DNA from: Panorpa germanica
Taxonomy: Eukaryota; Arthropoda; Insecta; Mecoptera; Panorpidae
Assembly: GCA_963678705.1 (NCBI GenBank)
Contig: OY783218.1
Location: forward strand, 7,760,152 to 7,824,151
Direction: 5' to 3'
DNA: 64,000 nt
The position numbers and the translations under genes are program-made. Below, in pieces: positions 1 to 9,839 of this stretch (the stretch's first letter is position 1; each line of letters begins with the position of its first letter). A model generated the notes under the pieces. It worked only from the letters and a program-made list of their open reading frames with translations. It did no database searches and was not told where the DNA came from.

Positions 1-1191
1 TAATTCATTATTTGAATTGTGTTGTGTCTTGTTAGTAAAAGATACTTGAGAACCATCAGATATAAGATGTTTCGATCTTTCACAACAAGTAGAAGGTTCT
101 GATAAAATTGTGGCCTCCCTACAAGTATTAACTTGAGCAATAGGGTTACCCGTATCTAGATTTTCCTTCTTAATAAAACAATACTTTTCTGTATGACCAC
201 TTTTCTTACAATGGTTACAGAACAAATTTTTAGTTTTTGTTTCGACCTTATTAGGAATTTGCTTGCTTGAAACTGGTTTACTATTAGAATTAGGAACGCT
301 TGGATATGTTTTGACTTTAATATGCCTTCTTCTTTCTAGATTGCGCCACCGTCTCTCCAGAAACTCTGTAAATTCATTTAAGGTTGGTAATTCAGAATTA
401 TTTCTGTTTTCCCATTCCTTTGACGAATTAAAATCTAATTTGGTCTTTAAAATATGTATTAACATAAAATCTGAATGATTAGAATATATCCCCAATTCGG
501 TTAATGCTCTAATCGATTCATTAATTTCATCTAGTAGTTTTTTGATATTGATTTCGGACTCTAAACGTATAACATTGTAGTTTATTAAATTGTTTAAACA
601 GGTTTCAATAAGTGCTACCTTGTTATCATAACGTTTACAAAGGATGTTCCAAACAATTTCGTAATTATCATTTGTTAAAGGATAATTCTTTATGAGTTTG
701 AGTGGTTCTCCTGACAAATTTAACTTTAAATAATGCATTTTTTCAATGCTTGATAGTTTACTATTATTACGAATTAAATTTGTAAATAATTCCATAAAAC
801 TTTGCCAATTAATATATTCTCCATCAAAAACGGTTAGTTGCATTGGACTTAAGTTCAGATTTTTTATTGAATCTATACTTTTTGAGTCGTCTACAATATG
901 TGTATCATTCTCAAATGTTTGCTTATAATTCAACAAGTAAATAAGAGTGTCGTCATAAATACTTTCAACTTCCATAGACTTACTAACGATAGCCGAAGCT
1001 TCTTCATTTTTTAGAGTTGGAAGCAATGCTTCTACGATACTACTATATTTAACCCAAGCTTTGTCTAAGTTTTTGATTTTTAATTCAACTATTGTTAAGG
1101 ATGTTGATTGGACTTCTAGATTTTTTGAAAACTCATTAATTAGATTGATTGTATTCTCAACTAGTGTGAGTGAATGAACGTTCGGTGCCAT
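1..1191 (-). CDS. BEL/Pao retrotransposon gag, 5' part (runs off left edge)
   Basis: An uninterrupted frame of 397 codons starts at the ATG at 1191-1189 and stays open to base 1. The protein is a retroelement gag that would form the virus-like particle. A region around residues 130-150 (FDGEYINWQSFMELF) fits the DUF1759 gag domain of BEL/Pao elements, and a CCHC zinc knuckle (CNHCKKSGHTEKYC) lies near residue 330-345. Protease, reverse transcriptase and integrase would follow beyond the left edge and cannot be seen. The intact frame, with a matching LTR and primer-binding site upstream, suggests a young insertion. Family assignment rests on the domain pattern as read by eye; the DUF1759 match is recalled family knowledge, not a search. 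Confidence 0.85.
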   Translation of the reverse strand, partial: MAPNVHSLTLVENTINLINEFSKNLEVQSTSLTIVELKIKNLDKAWVKYSSIVEALLPTLKNEEASAIVSKSMEVESIYDDTLIYLLNYKQTFENDTHIVDDSKSIDSIKNLNLSPMQLTVFDGEYINWQSFMELFTNLIRNNSKLSSIEKMHYLKLNLSGEPLKLIKNYPLTNDNYEIVWNILCKRYDNKVALIETCLNNLINYNVIRLESEINIKKLLDEINESIRALTELGIYSNHSDFMLIHILKTKLDFNSSKEWENRNNSELPTLNEFTEFLERRWRNLERRRHIKVKTYPSVPNSNSKPVSSKQIPNKVETKTKNLFCNHCKKSGHTEKYCFIKKENLDTGNPIAQVNTCREATILSEPSTCCERSKHLISDGSQVSFTNKTQHNSNNEL

Positions 1192-2244
1192 AGTACTTAA
1201 TTAAAGTTATATATAATATACAGACTAAAGATTATTTTGTACCAATAAATGACTCTCCGAAAAATAGGATTCTGACAAGGAAAAATTGTTAGCGAAAACA
1301 GTAACTCACTGGAAATTTCCGATGGGGCTCAGACACCGCAGTTGTAACAGGAAGGTAGTCTCTCTGATTGAACAGACTGCTATCTAACTGCTTCAGCTCT
1401 TTACTTCTCCTTTTCAAAATTCTTTCTCGTTCATAAAGATGTTCTAAAAATATTAAACATGAATTAATATAATTGTAGAAACAATTATAGGAAATATTAT
1501 AGTAGATATTCAAAAGTATTGGATATAATACTAAAAATATTGAACAATGATGCTACAAAATTGTTATTTTATAACAAATATTCAAAAGTATTGAATATAA
1601 TACTAAAAAATAATAGCTTCAATGAATTACAAGGATGCTACTAATAGATAGGTTATAGCAAATATTCAAAAGTATTGAATATAATACTAAAAAAATAATA
1701 GCTTCAATGAATTACAAGGATGCTACTAATAGATAGGTTATAGCAAATATTCAAAAGTATTGAATATAATACTAAAAAAATAATAGCTTCAATGAACTAC
1801 AAGGATGCTACTAATAGAAAAAAATACAATTATCAATTTATGATAATAATTGTATACAAGATAAAAAGATACTGTCTTATTATACTTAACAAAAAAAACT
1901 TTCGATTTTGATCTATGTACAGCTGTGTGCAGGGTTCTGGAAACGATTAACATCAGTTTAGATTATTCCATTTGTTCTAGAAGCATCCATCCATTCGCTG
2001 GGGGCAAAAGATTTCTTTTTTTTTCTGGTTCAGCGGGCTGTTGTTTTACATCCACCGGACTTGTAGAAAAATTATGTGAAATACAGATGAATTGACGTTC
2101 TATCTCGTACTCTTCGGCAATCTTGGAAATAATCGATCGACGTAGTGGTATCCAGAATAATTGATCTGCATCCAGGTGTAGAATATATAGAAAAAAATTT
2201 TGGGCGTACCTCTTGGATATTTATGTGTAGGAATATCTCTTCGA
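1192..2244 (-). other. BEL/Pao leader between primer-binding site and gag
   Basis: About 1.05 kb separates the primer-binding site from the gag start, which is long for this class. I see no convincing open frame in it. Part of it is a tandem repeat (1503-1822). It would hold the packaging signals of the element, but no such signal can be named from sequence alone. Confidence 0.6.
1503..1822. repeat. ~85-bp tandem repeat in the BEL/Pao leader
   Basis: The phrase AAATATTCAAAAGTATTGAA recurs at about 1576, 1660 and 1745, a period of about 85 bp, with a shorter diverged unit near 1504. Each unit also carries AATAGCTTCAATGAA and GGATGCTACTAATAGA. Copies two and three are almost identical, so the array expanded recently, within the element's untranslated leader. 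Confidence 0.85.
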
Positions 2245-2262
2245 GACCCCACCTGACACCAA
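2245..2262 (-). other. Retrotransposon primer-binding site
   Basis: Read on the minus strand, the bases directly after the LTR are TTGGTGTCAGGTGGGGTC. A TGG-initial 18-mer next to an LTR end is the usual tRNA primer-binding site. Which tRNA it matches cannot be decided here. Confidence 0.75.
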
Positions 2263-3010
2263 TGTTGTAAAATTGTGTCGTATTGTCGTTCTGGAGGAGA
2301 TTACTCAGCTTACTAGTACATTCTGCAGGGATGCTAGCTTCTGGTAGTAGATTCTTCAGTTGACGACTTCCAACACCAATTACAGTAGTAATCGAATATC
2401 TTTCTTAAGATGATTAATAAGGATTCTTGTTCAGACGGTGTATTGTTGCAATTAGAGAATACTTGAGCGGTCTAAAGTAACCTCGTTGCGACATGCGACG
2501 GTTGAACAATTAGTATCTTTTTATTACTATTAATACAAACACTTTTATTAAAATATATCATTTATTCGTTGTAATATTATATCTGCTTACTTAATTACAA
2601 TAGTATTTTATTAGATTAACGAAGATGACAGATATAAAACAAAATGTAATTCTATAGTGTTATAATTTAATTAATAGTTGAAATGTGCTCACTATTCAAT
2701 ACGTACGAAGTTGCGAATAGTAATGCTTGCTTTGAGACTCAGGAGAAGACTGGCTTTCAGCGTCTTGTGCAATTTAATATATAATAATTTATTTCACATC
2801 ACAGAACGCCAATACTGAATTACCAGCATTAAATCAATATTAATCTCCACAAACCAGAGACAATATTTATAAGCGCTAAACTTAAATAATTATTCTTTAC
2901 AATCTTAATACTAATACAAAAACTGTTTACATAATATAATTCTATTACATAATTAACATTTAATATCATTAAAAATAAAAGGTAAGTGCGACATATGCGT
3001 ACTTACAACA
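2263..3010 (-). mobile_element. 5' LTR of the BEL/Pao element
   Basis: This 748-bp segment begins and ends with the inverted octamers TGTTGTAA and TTACAACA, giving the standard TG...CA LTR ends. It sits directly beside the primer-binding site on the gag side. The 3' LTR is outside the window, so the flanking duplication (CAGTA would be the expected right copy) cannot be checked. The LTR's outer end lies 98 bp upstream of the start codon of synthetase gene A, in divergent orientation. Confidence 0.85.
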
Positions 3011-3108
3011 CAGTACTATCTAAAAATCGTTATCATGATTGTAGTTTTTGAGAATATTTAAAATATTTTTTAAAAATATCATTAGTAGTGTTTCAATAAT
3101 TATTAAAG

Positions 3109-6100
3109 ATGTTAATTAAACATTTTAGAAAGTGTTCCAGGTTAGAAAATAGAACATTTATTAGTGTATTTTATAAGCAAAATGGATTTAGTAGAAGGTA
3201 TGAACAACATGATCCTTAAAACACAAAATATTGACGTTACCTCACCTTCCGTGTAATATATAAATTTTAAAATGTAATTTAATTAACTTAGCATTTTTTC
3301 ACATTGAAAAGCAATGCTTTATCAACACACCAATTTCTAATTTTTCCATTGTTTTGCACAGTACGAATATAGCCTCACTAAAATTACTGTAGCTCGTAAA
3401 GTGATGGTCTGAATGACATGAAATTTTAGTATTTAATTTACAAACCAATTAAAATAACGCATGAAAATTGAAATGTTTTTGCTTGCATTATTGTTTAGAA
3501 TGTGCTTGAGTCCTCATTTTTTAGTGGTCGATTTTTCAATTGTTGATTGTAATTGATGTTAATAAATGTGTATTAGCGTGTCTATTTTATTAAATATCAA
3601 AATGTTGACGGAGATATAGCAATTAAAAGTTTGAATTGTAGTTTTAGCGCTAGAAATGGTCGGCCATATTTGTATGACGTGAAATGCCTTTTAACGTCAG
3701 TTATTTGTTGAGTAGCCCAGTGCTTTGGTAATGTTTTGTAGCTGTTGGTAATAATAAGATTATATTTTATTTAACCCTGTTACGGCAGACATAATATTGG
3801 AATTTTATTGTTCCTTGAAATAGCTGTAAATTATATTTGATATATAAATACATATAGCAGAGATTTATGTAAGGTTGGCAGCGGTTGTGATGTCACATGC
3901 ACTTGGAATATGTACAACGTTGAATCCCTTTAATAATTAAAGAGACAAAATGACTTTTTTAATTGTTCATATATCTTAACATATAAGGAGTTATTGAACA
4001 ATAATTGTACATTTGAGGTTCTAGTAACCCACTTTATCAATATATAGTACAGTTTTATAGAAATTAAGACATAGGACACACACCCATTTATTAATATTTT
4101 ATTGTTACATCTACAATATTTACAGTTACAGCAATGCAAAGTTTTCAAAGAATTCCTTTAGTGGCACAGAATTAAGTTACAAACATCATGTAGGCAAAGA
4201 GCCGCTCTTCTATCGCACCATGGGACAGGCTTTAGCAATTGCTGCTGAAGAATTTGGTGACAAAGAGTGCCTCGTTTCAATACACGAACAAGAGCGGTAC
4301 ACTTACCAACAAATCAACGAAAAGGTTTCAACTGACTTACTTACTGATTCCTTGTACGAAATTGCGAATCAGGTTAATTTCTTTTAAATTACTTTCACAG
4401 GTGACGCAGATTGCATCCGGATTAATAAGCTCCGGTTTCGAGAGGGGTGACCGGATAGCGATTTGGGCCCCAAATAATATCCATTGGATTCTGACTGCGT
4501 TCGCAGCAGCTAGAGCTGGTTTAGTTTCTGTAAGAATGTTCTTTTATATTTACTTAAATAATAAATGTAGCAATAAATTCAATGTTAAATGTTACCAGGT
4601 TGGAATGAACCCAGCTTACCAGGTATCTGAATTGGAATTTTGCATTAATAAAGTTGGCATCAAAGGAATTGTAGCCCCGGAAACATTTAAAACGCAAAGG
4701 TTTTATAAAATGGTTGAAGAGTTAGCTCCAGATTTATCAAGAAGTCACCCAGGAAAATTATCCAGCTCCAAAATACCTAGTTTGAAGACTGTTGTCATCG
4801 CTAGTGACAACAATTTACCGTAATAACTTATAGTTGTACATAAATATAAACTTATACAGCATGTGTTATAAGTTGTAGGGTCGTTTTTCAATTCTCAGTT
4901 AAATTTTAGTCTCGCTCGTAAAAATGTAACCTGGGAATTTTACTTACTACAAAGTTGAGAAACAAAAGTATTAAGTTTGAAACCATAAATATTGAATTTG
5001 TAATGGGCTTGTGTCCTCATTTTTTAGTGGTCGATTTTTCAATTGTTGATTCAAATTGATGTTAATAAATGTGTATTGGCATGTCTATTTTATTAAATAT
5101 CTAAATATTGACGGAGATATAGCAATTAAAAGTTTGAATTGTAGTTTTATCGTTAGAAATGGTCGGCCATATTTGTATGACTTGAAATGCATTTTAACGT
5201 CAGTTATTTGTTGAGTAGGTCAGTGCTGTGGTAATGTTCTGTAGCTGTTGGTAGTCAAATAATCAAGTCAAGTCAAAGAATAATAAGTTTTTATTTTATT
5301 TAACCCTGCTAAGGCATACATAATATTGAAATTTGATTCTTCCTTGAAATAGCTGTAAATAATATTTGATATTTTGATATATAAATACATATAGCAGAGA
5401 TTTATGATCTGTAAGGTTGGTAACCTTACACAAGGATTGTGATGTCACATGCACTTGGAATGTGTATAACGTTGAATCCCTTTAATAATTAAAGAGACAA
5501 AATTACTTTTTTAATTGTTAATATCTCTTAACATATAAGGAGTTACTAAAAAATAATTGAACATTTGAGGTTCTAGTAACCCACTTTATCAATATAGAGT
5601 ACACTTTTATAGAAATTAAGACATAGGACACAAGCCCATTTGACATATCAATTTGAGGTTATGTTATAGAATTACCTTATTTCTTTATTATAGCTTCCGT
5701 ACAAATCAGTTCCTCAATCTTAGGATCAACACTCGCTTCTTTCCGCTTCATCATAACAAGACTAATTAGCCTAATATTTCAGGGGAGCTTACAATTTCAA
5801 AGATTTAGCTAGTTTATCAACATCTGAATCTGATCAAAAGCTTCTAGACTTGCAAGCGGTCATACAACCTGACGACGGCTGTAACATTCAGTTCACTTCG
5901 GGAACTACAGGTCAACCAAAAGGCACTCTGTTATCACACTATAACCTAGTTAACAACGGCTATCATGTCGGAGCTCGCAATGCGTTAGCAGGAAGCCAGC
6001 ACCGGATATGCGTTCAAGTTCCATTCTTCCATGCATTTGGTTTAGTTAATACAACACTCGCAGCTATACAACATGGCGCTACTTTAGTACTTCCTGGACC

Positions 6101-7944
6101 TAGTTTTAAACCGAAAGAATCAATCGAAGCTGTAGAAAAAGAAAAGTAAAGAAAACGTATCAAAGATATTTACGATTTAAAACTTATTTTATTTTCAAAT
6201 TATTTGTTCAGATGTACAGTTATCCATGGAACTCCTACAATGTATGTTGATGTCATTTCAATTCAGAAGGAAGCAAATGCTTCGTTGGATTCGCTGGAGA
6301 TTGCAGTTACCGGAGGAGCTCCTTGTTCTCCACATCTATTTAACCAAATAAAGGATGTTTTGAAAGTGAAACAAGTCAAGGCAAGTTGCCACTCTCTGAA
6401 CCACCATTAGAAACATATTAACATTTTTATTTCAATTATTTTTTCACATTGGAAATAACATAAACGTTCGAAGAAGACGCTTATTGAAAACAAAAAATTA
6501 ATCAGTTAATCTATTTGACATTAATTCTTCCAATTACATTGTATCTATTTCTTGCTTTATAGATATTAAGTTATTATTTCCAAAAATGTTTCTTCTCCTT
6601 CTTCTCGTATGTCTATCTGTTCTCTATCTCTCCTTGTTTCGCTGTTGCACCCACTTCTGACTTCTGTCAGTAATCTACCTTTTCTTCACATTCCCAATTA
6701 CATTAAGCTTCTTCTCATTTATTCTCCTTTTCTCTTATCTTTCTCCTTTTACAGTAGTAGCGAAATTATATTTTAGTTTCTCTTGTTTCATCAAATATGT
6801 TGAGGGCAAGGAATTGTTTGAAGGGGCAGATAAGGGTCAAGAGGTAGTAATAAGAGTGCTCGCCTAACCAGAAAGAATTCATAATACCTGTACTGAGCCC
6901 CTATTCCTGAATGATTGTGATCGAACAGATCTGATTTATATGAGTAAAACATTTTTCGAATCACTTTTAAAAGAGTATTCCTAAATTTTATTATTAGTTA
7001 TTATTATAGTTCAGGAACACTCTTTTAAAAGTAATTCGTAAAATGTTTCACCCGTATAAATCAGATGTGTTCGATCACGACCATTGCTCGCAAGACTCAG
7101 AAATAGTGACCCAGGTGACGGAATAATTATGAAGACTATAATATTATGTTTCTCCAAATTAAACTGCCATCGTATTTTCCAGAGTCTCTTTGGATTAACG
7201 GAAACAACAGCTGTAGTGTTCCAATCGCTTCCTGGGGAAACCGCAGAACTTACAACATCAACAGTTGGTCATGTTCAAGACCACACAGAAGTTAAAGTGA
7301 TAGATGAAGAAGGGAAGACAGTACCTATTGGAACACCTGGTGAACTGTGTATTCGTAGCTATGGTACGATGCTTTGTTATTGGGACGAACCAAAGAAAAC
7401 TGCAGAGATGATTGGACCTGATAAATGGCTGAAAACCGGGTAAAGTTGATTACAATTCTGTGTAATTTATTAAATTAATTAAAACTTATATAATAACTAA
7501 ATAGGGATCAATTTGTTTTGGAGAAGAATGGCTACGGTAGGATTGTTGGAAGATTGAAGGATATGATTATCCGTGGAGGGGAGAATATCTTCCCAAAGGA
7601 AATAGAAGACTTTGTTAACACTCACCCAGATATCTTGGAAACTCATGTTAGTATCACAAATGCATACGTTAAATAATTTACGTTTTAATTACATTTTATT
7701 GATACAGGTTATTGGTGTTGCTGATGAAAGAATGGGAGAAGAAGTGTGTGCAGTTGTTCGTCTTCGAGAAGGAAAGACACTAGCCCAAGAAGAACTTAAA
7801 GCGTTCTGCAAAGGACAAATAGCTCATTTTAAAATTCCTCGATATCTTCAAATTACTGATGCATTCCCGAAAACTCAATCTGGAAAAATTCAGAAATTTA
7901 AATTGAAAGAACAAATTGAAAATAGTGGAGTTTTAAATACGTAA
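3109..7944 (+). CDS. ACSF2-like mitochondrial acyl-CoA synthetase, gene A (9 exons, 601 aa)
   Basis: Exons: 3109-3197, 4126-4324, 4401-4529, 4599-4819, 5783-6145, 6212-6380, 7183-7439, 7505-7646, 7708-7944; all junctions keep frame. The product should activate a medium-chain fatty acid with ATP and CoA through an acyl-adenylate. Exon 1 encodes a basic, acid-poor leader ([12 protein letters not shown]...), a plausible mitochondrial targeting peptide. ANL motifs in order: phosphate loop [11 protein letters not shown] (~250-260), FGLTET (~393-398), KTGD at the exon 7/8 join, [14 protein letters not shown] (~490-503), and [10 protein letters not shown] with the expected catalytic lysine near 583. 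Length matches ACSF2 (about 615 aa in mammals, from memory). Intron 6 uses a GC donor (AAG/GCAAGT). Introns 1 and 4 hold MITE copies and intron 6 a fold-back element. An ATTAAA lies about 60 bp after the stop. Substrate is inferred from family only. Confidence 0.93.
3500..4087 (+). mobile_element. MITE family 1, copy 1 (intron 1 of gene A)
   Basis: The left end resembles the family terminus (ATGTGCTTGAGTCCTC, diverged from ATGGGCTTGTGTCCTC) and the right end is GGACACACACCCAT. The interior matches the other copies, including GGTCGGCCATATTTGTATGA and the TTTAACCCTG block. It codes for nothing visible, so it is non-autonomous. No clear target-site duplication. Confidence 0.85.
5003..5639 (+). 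mobile_element. MITE family 1, copy 2 (intron 4 of gene A)
   Basis: 637 bp between ATGGGCTTGTGTCC and its exact inverse GGACACAAGCCCAT. This is one of the best preserved copies and serves as the reference for the family. It splits the intron between the substrate-side exon 4 and the phosphate-loop exon 5. Confidence 0.92.
6590..6750 (-). mobile_element. Possible degraded non-LTR 3' fragment (antisense)
   Basis: A pyrimidine-rich stretch in intron 6 of gene A. Its reverse complement resembles the purine-rich 3' part of the non-LTR elements elsewhere in the window (for example 56200-56745). No reading frame survives. Weak call, based on composition and short shared words. Confidence 0.3.
6893..7101. 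mobile_element. Fold-back element in intron 6 of gene A
   Basis: Two arms of roughly 85-90 bp are inverted copies: the left arm runs CTGAG...GTGATCGAACAGATCTG...AAAAGAGTATTCCT and the right arm is its near-perfect inverse from AGGAACACTC to GACTCAG. A short AT-rich loop of about 25 bp lies between. This is the shape of a small inverted-repeat (foldback/MITE) element. It ends about 80 bp before exon 7. Confidence 0.8.
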
Positions 7945-8276
7945 AAAAATATTACATTTTTTACTGATGTGTATATAAATTGTGCAATATTTGTAAATAA
8001 GAAATATATTAAAAAACTACGGGTATATTTTTGATTTTATTTCTAAGGTATTAAAGAAACGGTATCGGTTATATTTTGTTCAGAAAACAGAAACGTAACA
8101 TTTACGTTTAAAAGTAAACATTTATAATGGTGTATCATAAAAGTAATTAATGAATTGATCAGGGGAACAAGCCCACCAATGCAACTTTTATTTAGAAAGC
8201 CCTATTATAATACATTATGGTGAAAATTAAGCAATTCAATTTAGTATTTTCCATATATTTTGAGAAGCGTATAGCA

Positions 8277-8510
8277 ATGGGCTTGTGTCCACATTTTTTA
8301 TTGGTCGATTTTCCATTGTTCATTGATATTGATGTGAATAAATGTGTATTGGCGTGTCTATTTTATTAAATATCTAAATATTAACGGAGATATAGCTATT
8401 CAAAATTTGAATTGTAGATTTAGCGCTAGAAATGGTCGGCCATATTTATATGACGTGAAATGCATTTTAACGTCAGTTATTTGTTGAGTAGGTAACCCTG
8501 TAAGGTAGAA
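8277..8510 (+). mobile_element. MITE family 1, truncated copy 3
   Basis: The left end ATGGGCTTGTGTCC and the first ~230 bp match copy 2, up to a TAACCCTGTAAGG block. After that similarity stops, so the right half is lost through an internal jump or deletion. It lies between genes A and B. Confidence 0.8.
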
Positions 8511-8814
8511 TTTTTACAATATTTTAGAATTCGTGCATCTTTGATTTACATTGTAGTACTTTGTGTGATTAAAATAGGTGTTACACGTTACTTGTTTTTA
8601 TGGTTTATTTAACATAACTAACGTGACTTGTTTTGTGACCTATTTTTACTGCTTTTTGAAAAATGGATCTGCCCTTTTTGTGCAATAAAATGTTTTAATA
8701 CCGTACCAGCATTATATTTTCTCAGTTTAGTTGTTATCAAATTAAATTGGTTATATACATTCACTAATTAGACAGCAGTTTGATACACGTATAAGAGTTT
8801 AAAGGAGAGAGAAA

Positions 8815-8960
8815 GTTTAAAAAGAAGAGGAATATTAATTAGGAGCGATGAAAGGCTACTTGCCTAAGAAGTTTAGGAAAATCATAGTAGGATGTCTTCA
8901 GTAATACGACTATGCATCGGCAAAAGGCCGACGGTAAATAAAATAAATAAAAAATTAGAA
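8815..8960 (+). mobile_element. Non-LTR retrotransposon 3' end
   Basis: The segment carries GGAGCGATGAAAGGCTAC and TGCCTAAGAAG, then an A-rich TAAATAAAATAAATAAAAA tail. The same 3' words (GCGATAAAAGGCTACGTGCC) end the non-LTR copies at 50307-51140 and 57549-58140. Only the untranslated end survives. Confidence 0.65.
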
Positions 8961-9014
8961 AAATATATAATAGTCTTTAGTGGGGGAATTTAAACATAAG
9001 AAATATAATGAGAA

Positions 9015-9480
9015 TTACAATCTACATTCTTAATACATTTCATAGAACTTAAAGTTGAAATTAAACCTAAAACTATTCTAGGCCTTTCTATTTCCAAAAG
9101 TACTTTCTTCTCTTGACCCTTTCTCTTCATTTTCCTTAGTCCTCCTTCATTCTCATCGTTTCCTCACCTTTTGTCTTCTTTCTCTCCTCTCGACAAACCC
9201 TCTAATATATTTTCACTATACTTCTCCCCTTTTGTTTTCATTTTCATTGTTTCTTTTGTCCGACCATTGCGTTGATACTGTGAAAAATATTCCCTTCCCA
9301 TTCACATTGTGGTTTGGAATGGCAACTAGGTGTTCGCATGGTTTTATTAGACATCACTTCTGATTAAAATCACTTCTGCTCTGGCGTTCCTTCTCTTTCC
9401 TTGTTCTTTTCTCTATTTCCGCCATCCACCTCTTCCCTTCACTTTAATAACTGCACAATATTCTTCTCGCTTATTACTTT
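9015..9480 (-). mobile_element. Non-LTR retrotransposon 3' fragment, antisense
   Basis: The reverse complement matches the plus-strand element at 56350-56740, for example GGTCAAGAGAAG..., AAAGTACTTTTGGAAATA and AATGTATTAAGAATGTAGATTG. The coding part is degraded. A separate short sense tail with GATTGTAAAACCGAAAGGC lies at about 9490-9530. Confidence 0.6.
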
Positions 9481-9839
9481 TTTCTAATGTAGATTGTAAA
9501 ACCGAAAGGCACACAATTAATATAATAATAAATATGATAAGAATTATATTGTTTATAAAAGTTTTGAGGACAGTAATTGTTTGACTATAAAGAATAACAA
9601 AAGTTGAATAGTTGAAAAAACAACAACATATTTTCTTTTCAAATTTGTTCTATTATTAGATTCTCTTATCTCAATAATTAAACAGGATTCACTTGTACAA
9701 GTATACCGATTAAAAATATGAATAGCTTCGTTAAGTATTTGTTAAACTCTTAAAACAAGTGTATTGTAGCTATAATTGTATACAGTTTATCATTGGAATC
9801 GGTTGTAGTGACATTAGGCATCAGGCAATAAATGTAGCC

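Noticed and set aside
8160-8176. GGGAACAAGCCCACC as a MITE right end
   Set aside because: Partial resemblance to the terminus only; no matching subterminal sequence before it.
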